NCBI GenBank assembly: GCA_027490055.1
Contig: JAIXYV010000049.1
Span: forward strand, 1-35,251
Source of the DNA: Bacteroidota bacterium
Lineage (GTDB): Bacteria; Bacteroidota; Bacteroidia; NS11-12g; UBA955
Length of the DNA stretch: 35,251 nucleotides
Direction of reading: 5' to 3'
Within the stretch, counting starts at the first letter, position 1; every line of letters starts with the position of its first letter. Below, one piece after another: positions 28,714 through 35,251 of the stretch. The notes under the pieces were generated by a model. It worked only from the letters and a program-made list of their open reading frames with translations, did no database searches and was not told the DNA's origin. Made by a program: the position numbers and the translations under genes.

Positions 28714-29463
28714 ATGCCTGCCTTCTCAGCATTCTTCGCTAAATTTTTTGTCTGGTCGTTTATCTGGAAATGGATCAAACGCATCGTCCTGGGATTCATC
28801 ATTCTTAGTGTGGCCTCTGTGCTCCTTTTCAAATGGGTGCCTGTGCCATATACTTTCTATATGTACCAGCGCTGCGTGCAGCAAAAATTAGATGGCGAAA
28901 CCGTTAAACTCTACCGCGACTGGGTATCGCTTGACGAGATTTCTCCCTATATCCAACTGGCAGTGGTTTGCGCCGAAGACCAAAACTATCTTAAACATAA
29001 TGGCTTCGATTACGGTGCCATCAGAAAGGCTTTAAAGTTCAATGAGAAAATGGAACAAAAAGGCAAATCCAAACGCCGGGGCGCCTCTACCATCAGTCAG
29101 CAAACAGCCAAGAACGTTTTCTTGTGGCATGGCAGAAGCTGGATCAGAAAAGGCTTTGAAGTATACTTTACTTTTTTAATAGAAACTCTCTGGAGCAAAG
29201 AACGCATCATGGAAGTCTACCTCAATGTCATCGAATTCGGCAATGGTGTCTACGGTGTCGAAGCAGCCTCTCACGACTATCTTAACAAATCTGCCAAGAA
29301 ACTAACAGCTAAAAATGCGGCTCTGATGGCTGTCGTTCTGCCGAACCCCCGAAAATTCTCTATTCAGAATCCGAGTGCCTATACCAAAAAACGTCAGGCC
29401 TGGTGCTTGCAGCAAATGAAGTTCTGGGGACTGGAGCTCGACTACGATAAAGAACCGGAATAA
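28714..29463 (+). CDS. mtgA: Monofunctional biosynthetic peptidoglycan transglycosylase
   Basis: AEDQNYLKHNGFDYGAIRKAL, RGASTISQQTAKNVFLWHGRSWIRKG, KERIMEVYLNVIEFGNGVYGVEAAS. Confidence 0.95.
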   Translation: MPAFSAFFAKFFVWSFIWKWIKRIVLGFIILSVASVLLFKWVPVPYTFYMYQRCVQQKLDGETVKLYRDWVSLDEISPYIQLAVVCAEDQNYLKHNGFDYGAIRKALKFNEKMEQKGKSKRRGASTISQQTAKNVFLWHGRSWIRKGFEVYFTFLIETLWSKERIMEVYLNVIEFGNGVYGVEAASHDYLNKSAKKLTAKNAALMAVVLPNPRKFSIQNPSAYTKKRQAWCLQQMKFWGLELDYDKEPE

Positions 29464-29464
29464 A
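29367..29464. repeat. mtgA-3'-end direct repeat, copy 1 (within intact mtgA)
   Basis: About 90% identical by eye to 30296-30392. Confidence 0.9.
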
Positions 29465-29481
29465 TTTTGAGCATAAAAAAA

Positions 29482-29507
29482 GTCCCGTTAATGATTATTA
29501 AAGGGAC
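29482..29507. terminator. Stem-loop downstream of mtgA
   Basis: GTCCC-g-TTAAT-gatt-ATTAA-a-GGGAC near-perfect palindrome. Confidence 0.5.
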
Positions 29508-29622
29508 CCGACAAATGGCAATGCTTTCTATAAGTGGGTTTCCCTTTCGAACAGACAAAAGTTCCTAAAGTGATCAATCCATATAGATAAGAATCAATTA
29601 TAAAAATCCAGTAAGAACGGCA

Positions 29623-29922
29623 CTAAGCAGCGTCGAGATCAAACTGCTTAATAGTATTTAATTCTTTGTTTTTAGACCGCGACTCGTTTTCAATATCGTA
29701 GTCGTCTTGCAGACCTAACCAAAACTTAGCTGAATTGCCAAAAAACTTAGAGAGCCTGAGCGCTGTATCAGCCGTAATTCTTCTATTACCTTTTACAATC
29801 TCTGAAATTCGCGTTTGCGGAATAGAAATCTCCTTAGCTAACTTATAGGCAGATATCCCCAAAGGAATTAAAAACTCCTCTGATAAAATTTCACCCGGAT
29901 GAATATTTCTTAATTTTTTCAT
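29623..29922 (-). CDS. higA: HigA-family antitoxin (XRE HTH)
   Basis: IHPGEILSEEFLIPLGISAYKLAKEISIPQTRISEIVKGNRRITADTALRLSKFFGNSAKFWLGLQ. Confidence 0.93.
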   Translation of the reverse strand: MKKLRNIHPGEILSEEFLIPLGISAYKLAKEISIPQTRISEIVKGNRRITADTALRLSKFFGNSAKFWLGLQDDYDIENESRSKNKELNTIKQFDLDAA

Positions 29923-29932
29923 TGTGTGTGTA

Positions 29933-30214
29933 TTAATGGTAATCTATTAATTGAACATCAAACGCATTTCCATTGTCCCATCGAAAAATAAGCCTCCACT
30001 GACTATTTACTCTTATTGAATAAAACTCTTTAAGTTTTCCTTTTAGCAGTTCCAGTCTGTTTGAAGGAGGAATCATTAAGTCTTTTACATCAACAGAGTT
30101 ATTTAACATCCTCAATTTCCGCCTTGTGGTATCCTGCACCTCAGTTGAAATCCCTTTCACCCATTCACCCTCCCATATCTTCTGAGTTGCTTTATTTCCA
30201 AAGGACGCAATCAT
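29933..30214 (-). CDS. higB: HigB-family toxin (RelE superfamily)
   Basis: MIASFGNKATQKIWEGEW, RKLRMLNNSVDVKDLMIPPSNRLELLKG, YSIRVNSQWRLIFRW. Confidence 0.93.
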   Translation of the reverse strand: MIASFGNKATQKIWEGEWVKGISTEVQDTTRRKLRMLNNSVDVKDLMIPPSNRLELLKGKLKEFYSIRVNSQWRLIFRWDNGNAFDVQLIDYH

Positions 30215-30295
30215 AATACCGTTTTACGTTACTAACGTCAAAGATAAGTATTTTTTCGCATCTAAAAAACAATTACCCAGAATTTATCACCGATT

Positions 30296-30392
30296 GAATC
30301 CAAGCGCCTATAACAAAAACGTCAGGCCTGGTGTTTGCAGCAAATGAAATTCTGGGGACTGGAGCTCGACTAAGATAATGAACCAGAATAAA
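30296..30392 (+). pseudogene. Remnant of mtgA 3' end (direct repeat copy 2)
   Basis: GAATCCAAGCGCCTATAACAAAAACGTCAGGCCTGG...GAATAAA; one-base deletion and an in-frame TAA relative to intact mtgA. Confidence 0.88.
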
Positions 30393-30494
30393 AAGCAGCC
30401 ATAAAGAAATGTAATTTGAGGGTATTGAAGAAAGGTTTGTAAATTTTATTACAGTTTCACTTCACCAGATTTGCCAAAAAATGCAAAACCATAA

Positions 30495-31271
30495 TTACTT
30501 TCCGCCCTTTTTTCGGACTTGCACTTCGTCAAATGTCTTTTCGTAATCTTTGAATTCTGTTCCTAAAAGTTTGTCCCAGATACGAAAATGAACGCCATAA
30601 TTGCCATTAAATTTACTGTGATGCATATTGTGGTGAGTGCTTGATGTCATTAGTTTGCCGAAACTTTTGTTCCACCAGCTTGGAAAAAACTCATATCCCA
30701 GATGTGATTTTATATTATCTAAAAATCCCCAGACTTGCAGAACACCAAGTGCAGGCACGTATATCGGAAACACCATACTGAAAGGAACAATCCAAAAGGT
30801 TAGCAACAAAGCTTCTGCCCAATGAAAGGATAGCGAAGTAAAAGGATTGACGTCAATACTATTATGGTGTACTTTGTGTACGTGCTTGTAAATTTTGGGG
30901 TGATGTAAGAGTCGGTGTATCCAATAAAACCAAGTATCGTCAAAGAATAAAAAGATAAAAAAACCACTGTATGCGAAGAATTTAGGATACTCATTTATAT
31001 CGGTGTAGATTTTAGTATATCCAAGTGATTTTAAAGAATAAATCGCGAGCACCAATATGGTACTTATCACGAGAGTAAAGAGACTATTTAATAATTCCGA
31101 CTTAATTTGACTGTCATTAACGCGTTCTTTCAATTGTATTCTCCAATTTTTAAGTCGCTTTTTTAATAGTTTCCAGACAACTAAATAAACAATTACGATA
31201 ATTCCGTAATTCATCAATGACTGACCAAAAGCTGTGGGCAGTTGTTTTAAGATTTCTTGCAATAATTCCAT
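30495..31271 (-). CDS. Sterol desaturase / fatty acid hydroxylase family protein
   Basis: HRLLHHPKIYKHVHKVHHNS and STHHNMHHSKFNGNYG histidine boxes. Confidence 0.88.
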   Translation of the reverse strand: MELLQEILKQLPTAFGQSLMNYGIIVIVYLVVWKLLKKRLKNWRIQLKERVNDSQIKSELLNSLFTLVISTILVLAIYSLKSLGYTKIYTDINEYPKFFAYSGFFIFLFFDDTWFYWIHRLLHHPKIYKHVHKVHHNSIDVNPFTSLSFHWAEALLLTFWIVPFSMVFPIYVPALGVLQVWGFLDNIKSHLGYEFFPSWWNKSFGKLMTSSTHHNMHHSKFNGNYGVHFRIWDKLLGTEFKDYEKTFDEVQVRKKGGK

Positions 31272-31336
31272 TTTATAAATACTGTTAAATGAAATGCAAA
31301 AGTCAAAAAACGAAATTCAATTCTACTTCACAAATG

Positions 31337-31925
31337 TTACTTAATAATTTGTTTTCGAATTCTACTCAAACTTTGTGGTTTTATTCCAAGATAGGAAGCA
31401 ATGTATTGAAGTGGGATATTCTGAATAAAATGGGCTTGTTCATCTATCATTTTTTGGTAGCGTTGATCTGCATTCAAGGATGCCAGGTCATTAGCCCTTA
31501 ATGTTGCTGAAGATATAGACTTTTCAAACATAACTAAAAAAAAGTCCTTGAAAATTGCGCTTTTGTCTACTAGTTGTTTTGCGTTTATGTAAGATATTTT
31601 CAACAATTCGCAATCAGTGATACATTCTACATTTTCTGTAGCTTTGGTCTGATTAATCAAGGACGAGAATGAGGCGATGAAGCCATTTTGAGCGCACAAA
31701 AAAGTGGTTTGCTCCTCTCCATTCTGGTCATAATAAAAAAGACGCATAAAACCCGAATTAATAAAAATACAGGTATTCTGGAATTTTATCTTGTTCTTCT
31801 AAAATCGAATTTCTTGCCGCATTAATTGGCACAAAGAACTGCCTAATGTATTCGCTGTCCTCAATACTAGGTTTCCCGGTCTTTGAAATCTCGGTTAATA
31901 ATTTATCGAAGTATGTAGTAGTCAT
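31337..31925 (-). pseudogene. Crp/Fnr-family regulator split by a +1 frameshift
   Basis: N-terminal part MTTTYFDKLLTEISKTGKPSIEDSEYIRQFF...IPEYLYF from 31925; C-terminal part MRLFYYDQNGEEQTTF... in another frame; extra T (minus strand) in the run at 31763-31767. Confidence 0.75.
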
Positions 31926-31962
31926 TTTAATTTATTATGCTCGCTTAGACTTGTAATTAACA

Positions 31963-32049
31963 ATTTGGCGCTTAGTGCAGTGGCGAAATCTACCACTCCC
32001 GACCGCAATCTGGATGATTCAGTGCACTGAACCGCTACTTTTGCCAAAT
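31963..32049. repeat. ~87-bp imperfect palindrome after the propeller gene
   Basis: ATTTGGC (31963-69)/GCCAAAT (32043-49) with inner AGTGCA/TGCACT pairing. Confidence 0.45.
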
Positions 32050-32063
32050 CCGTTTTAAGTTTC

Positions 32064-33188
32064 TTATTCAGAAAATTTAGTAAGAGTTTTTTTGTCGTAG
32101 CGATATAAGCCCATATTTCTCGTACTGAACCAAATATTATTGTCCTTGTCCTCAAGTATGAAGTAAACTTCTTTATTAAATATCTTTGTAAATGTTGTTT
32201 CTGTCGGATTACCTGATGAAATGCTAGAGTACCATAATCCTCCAAGAGTATCACCCTCGAATTTTCCATAGTCTGATGCGACCCATAAACTCCCTGCTTT
32301 ATCTTCTAAAATATAATTAAGTGAAGGTTTTATTAGCGCTTTCGGTTGCGTATAATCAATAAAAGATTTTCCATTATAAGTCCATATTCCATAATGCCTG
32401 GTAGCAACAACTAATTTTCCATTTTTACTCAAAATAGCATTGCGATTCCATCCATTTTCTCTGGGCTTAAAGCGTTCTATCACTTTACCGTCATATCTAC
32501 AAATGCCTTCATTTCCAGGAAAAACACCTGAAAAAAACCAGATAATTCCATTTTCATCTTCCACTATATCTGCTATTACTTTAAGGTGTAAACTATCTTT
32601 ATTTATAACACTGTCATTCACCAAAAAGCGAGTAAAGTTAAGTCCGTTATAATAATATACACCATCACCAGTGCCGAACCAAATGGTTCCACTTTTATCT
32701 TGCAACATACTCCAAACTGAGTTTTTTGTGGACCACTGGGTATAATAACTATTATCGGTTATTACAGGTCTGATAGAAAAAGGGATTGGAATGCTACTAA
32801 TTTTTTTCCCATCGTAACGACAAATACCGTCAGTCGTTCCAAACCAAATATTGCCTGCCGTATCTTCCATCATTGACCAAATACAATTATTACTTAATCC
32901 ATCTTTCACCGTAAATTGAGTAAATAATTTTCCATCGTATTTATAAACCCCTTCTCCGCATGATCCAAACCAAATATTGCCTTGCTTGTCTTGTAAGCCA
33001 CAGTTAACATTTTGATAGTTGTCCGAACCCACTGTCTTTTTAAGTTTTGGCTGACCTGTGAAAGAAGTATTAAGTTCGCTTGAGTTGTCGGTTTGTGATT
33101 GTGTTTTTATTTGCCCCTTGCCGGGAGTCAAAAAGCACAAAGCTAATAGCAATGTGTAAATTGATTTATTTATGCAATACTTGGTCAT
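32064..33188 (-). CDS. Secreted two-component-regulator-propeller (Reg_prop) repeat protein without sensor/effector domains
   Basis: Signal peptide; repeated (D)K.GNIWFG(T/S)..G(V/I)(Y/C)(K/R)YDGK motifs. Confidence 0.88.
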   Translation of the reverse strand: MTKYCINKSIYTLLLALCFLTPGKGQIKTQSQTDNSSELNTSFTGQPKLKKTVGSDNYQNVNCGLQDKQGNIWFGSCGEGVYKYDGKLFTQFTVKDGLSNNCIWSMMEDTAGNIWFGTTDGICRYDGKKISSIPIPFSIRPVITDNSYYTQWSTKNSVWSMLQDKSGTIWFGTGDGVYYYNGLNFTRFLVNDSVINKDSLHLKVIADIVEDENGIIWFFSGVFPGNEGICRYDGKVIERFKPRENGWNRNAILSKNGKLVVATRHYGIWTYNGKSFIDYTQPKALIKPSLNYILEDKAGSLWVASDYGKFEGDTLGGLWYSSISSGNPTETTFTKIFNKEVYFILEDKDNNIWFSTRNMGLYRYDKKTLTKFSE

Positions 33189-33572
33189 TTGTTTTTGAAA
33201 ATATTTGTCACTTTTAAAACTTGACTGTTTAAAGTTAGTGATGTCTCAAACGCTCGCAGTCAACTTCCATTTACCCGAAACAAAGTTTCGCCAATACTTC
33301 TAAAACAGATTGGCTTTGCGAAGTAATGTTTGCTTTTTATTACCCCCCCAAACGCTCCGCCTCCTCAGTCACATAGTTAGCGCCATAGTTTAAGTGCCGC
33401 TAATATAATTAGAGAGACACAGTTCTGCAAAAAGTTTATAGAAAATAAAAAACTCGCTGTCGTTTAGAAATTTAAAGAAGTGCTTTATACAGCAGACTGC
33501 ATACCTGAAGCTATGCTGATTGATGCTATCAATTCATAATTACCTCAACAAATGGCGAAACACGGTGTGCCT

Positions 33573-33986
33573 TTAAAACTTCATACAAAACTCGTCCGGT
33601 GGTAAAACAAGAATTTCACAGCCTTTATAATCTTTGGTGTTGCGGGTTACAATACAGTCAATTTTTTCGATACCTGATGCACAAAAAACCTGAATGGCAT
33701 CTTCAAAGTCTTTATGCCTGGAACGCAGCCCCTTTTTTAAAACATCAGCGTCTACAGGGACTACTGTCAAATAGTCGAACAAATCATAGAGCACCTCACG
33801 CAAAGATTTTTCATCGAGATACTTTTTTAACAAATAATGGGTGGTGGCTATAGAATGAGAAGACGCAAAGAGTTTGACAGACTTAGCATCTGCCCTTTTA
33901 AATATCTCGATGACATACTTACTAAAAGGTTGCCTGTCGGCGATCAGATCAACAAGAATATTGGCATCAAGAAACACCCTGATCAT
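33573..33986 (-). CDS. PIN-domain protein (VapC-type toxin)
   Basis: MIRVFLDANILVDLIADRQPF, KDFEDAIQVFCA, IVTRNTKDY. Confidence 0.9.
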   Translation of the reverse strand: MIRVFLDANILVDLIADRQPFSKYVIEIFKRADAKSVKLFASSHSIATTHYLLKKYLDEKSLREVLYDLFDYLTVVPVDADVLKKGLRSRHKDFEDAIQVFCASGIEKIDCIVTRNTKDYKGCEILVLPPDEFCMKF

Positions 33987-34225
33987 AAGTGCTTTTTCTC
34001 CAGATAAGCGCGTAATTCCTTTTTCTCGTCAAAGTTCTTAGGCAATTTAACGGCACCTACAATTTTTTTCAGCTTCGGCGACAATTGTTCTTCATCACCT
34101 TCCTGAGTAATCGTTTCCAAATAGCTTTCAACGAGCTCAGACAAACTTCTCCCAGTACTTTTGGCGTATGATTTTGCCCTTTCTATAACTGACTTTTCGA
34201 CGGTCAGGGTGAGTTTAGTCGACAT
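33983..34225 (-). CDS. DUF6364-like ribbon-helix-helix antitoxin partner of the PIN toxin
   Basis: MSTKLTLTVEKSVIERAKSYAKSTGRSLSELVESYL; overlaps the PIN gene start by 4 nt. Confidence 0.82.
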   Translation of the reverse strand: MSTKLTLTVEKSVIERAKSYAKSTGRSLSELVESYLETITQEGDEEQLSPKLKKIVGAVKLPKNFDEKKELRAYLEKKHL

Positions 34226-34384
34226 TGTACGTGTTTTATTTTCAAATATACGTATAAGTGGTTAAAATTCCAAATCAAACCAGCGGCAGAACTTGTAGCA
34301 AAGAGCAAGGCCATAAAGACCCATTACTCCGACAGATTCATCCCTTTCATTGTTCAGATACTTTTCACCTCAATAGCCTTCCAG

Positions 34385-34558
34385 TTACTGACAAGTAACT
34401 GTATTATCGGCATTAATACTCAGCTTTATCTGAGTAGGATCCGCCGCTGATATGCCAAATGTGCCTATGAAGTTGTTGTTGGTTTTGGTTTTGGTGGTGA
34501 TGAAGGATGAGAGGATGAAGATACTGAGGATGAGGGTGAGTTTGAGTGGGGTTGGCAT
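34385..34558 (-). CDS. 57-aa small secreted protein, probably truncated
   Basis: Read by eye: MPTPLKLTLILSIFILSSFITTKTKTNNNFIGTFGISAADPTQIKLSINADNTVTCQ*; signal peptide; missed by the ORF track, which lists a wrong-frame 124-aa ORF here. Confidence 0.5.
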   Translation of the reverse strand: MPTPLKLTLILSIFILSSFITTKTKTNNNFIGTFGISAADPTQIKLSINADNTVTCQ

Positions 34559-34586
34559 GGTGGGTATTTATTTTGAAGATTTTTGG

Positions 34587-34716
34587 GCTATAACGTTTTG
34601 CAGCTACAAGAAGTTGGCGATTTCGGAGACGAAAACTGTCTGCTAGCAGTGAACTTGATACGAAGCACAAAGCTTCATATAACCACTGAACCGCCAATTT
34701 CTTGTAGGTGCTGTTA
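34587..34716. repeat. attC-like imperfect palindrome (~130 bp) directly 3' of the RES ORF
   Basis: GCAGCTACAAGAAGTTGGCG (34600-34619) pairs 18/20 with CGCCAATTTCTTGTAGGTGC (34692-34711); ends TAAC/GTTA; inner GAAGC/GCTTC and CAGTG/CACTG stems. Confidence 0.65.
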
Positions 34717-34720
34717 CCGC

Positions 34721-35251
34721 CTAGTGCTTTAATTCCATACCTTGTAAATTGACAGAATTTATTTTCACTTTCTTCACAGATATGCAAGTCATTAAGTTTT
34801 GGTCAAACAGAACTACATTGTTCCCTTTCGGATGTAATGAACTATTAAAACGAATACCAAAAGCACCTGTAAAAACTTTAATAAATTCGCAGATGAACTG
34901 CGTAGGTATATATTCTAATTCACTGTCATACCTCCGCATTGGCTTTGATAAATCACTACTAATTTTCTGTCTCAACAATTTAGCCTTTATAGTTTTGTTT
35001 ATCGAACTAGAATTTGGTTGAAAAAGAGTAGTGTCTTCCGTAAAATCGACTAATTTAATTGATTCCAATTCAGAATTTAATTCAAATGTTCCCACGCTCA
35101 ACTCGTCTAAATAGGATGCTCTCACTTCATATAGAATAGTCTCTGGATTATCGCTCAAATATAAAAATGGAATTCCTGATGGATTAGCTCTTCCTCCGCC
35201 TGCAAACTCTTTCGGAGGACAAGTCATTTCATCAGTTTTATATACTACCAT
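34721..35251 (-). CDS. RES-domain protein (probable NAD+ phosphorylase toxin family), 5' end may continue past the window
   Basis: GGGRANPSGIPFLYLSDNPETILYEVR motif; ORF runs to the window edge. Confidence 0.75.
   Translation of the reverse strand: MVVYKTDEMTCPPKEFAGGGRANPSGIPFLYLSDNPETILYEVRASYLDELSVGTFELNSELESIKLVDFTEDTTLFQPNSSSINKTIKAKLLRQKISSDLSKPMRRYDSELEYIPTQFICEFIKVFTGAFGIRFNSSLHPKGNNVVLFDQNLMTCISVKKVKINSVNLQGMELKH

Noticed and set aside
29482-29507. mtgA-downstream palindrome considered as an integration core site
   Set aside because: No matching sequence next to the second mtgA end at 30392; more economical as a terminator.
31922-32269. 115-aa minus-strand ORF at the 3' end of the propeller gene
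   Set aside because: Out-of-frame reading of propeller coding sequence running into the palindrome; no motif.
33286-33335. Inverted words TTCGCCAAT...ATTGGC...GCGAA between the propeller and PIN genes as a further attC-like site
   Set aside because: Pairing needs overlapping use of the same bases and is too short to distinguish from chance.
34413-34787. 124-aa minus-strand ORF with HHNPTQTHPHPQYLHPLILHHHQNQNQQQLHRH
   Set aside because: Wrong-frame reading of the small secreted protein gene and of the attC-like element.

Overview
The window is about 35 kb of a Bacteroidota chromosome. Support for this includes several TAnnTTTG promoter -7 boxes, a T9SS sorting domain and DUF2480. The left ~29 kb is mostly housekeeping and envelope genes: outer-membrane or secreted proteins, glycosyltransferases, a double AAA+ CbbX/SpoVK-like ATPase, rsmG, an MFS transporter, an NhaD-type antiporter, a tandem SGNH + SGNH + MBOAT + two-GT polysaccharide O-acetylation cluster, lhgO, groES-groEL, a cyanophycinase-like peptidase, mtgA and tRNA-Ser(GCT). 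The right ~6 kb is accessory: HigBA, VapBC-like (PIN) and RES toxin-type genes, a frameshifted Crp/Fnr gene and a propeller protein.

Most interesting observations: (1) a four-copy dispersed element, made of an AACCTTCCAGGTC hairpin plus a tail whose two conserved ends lie exactly 60 nt apart while the middle varies; (2) a ~98-bp copy of the mtgA 3' end beyond a higBA module, so the toxin-antitoxin pair is bracketed by att-like direct repeats; (3) a ~130-bp attC-like imperfect palindrome directly after the RES ORF stop; (4) a four-half-site TGACA/TGTCA dyad between groES and the cyanophycinase gene; (5) small genes below the ORF cutoff, including a TGATG-coupled 37-aa membrane peptide and a 43-aa Lys-rich ORF; (6) a nested multi-hairpin region beside tRNA-Ser. 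All family calls come from reading motifs by eye, with no database search.
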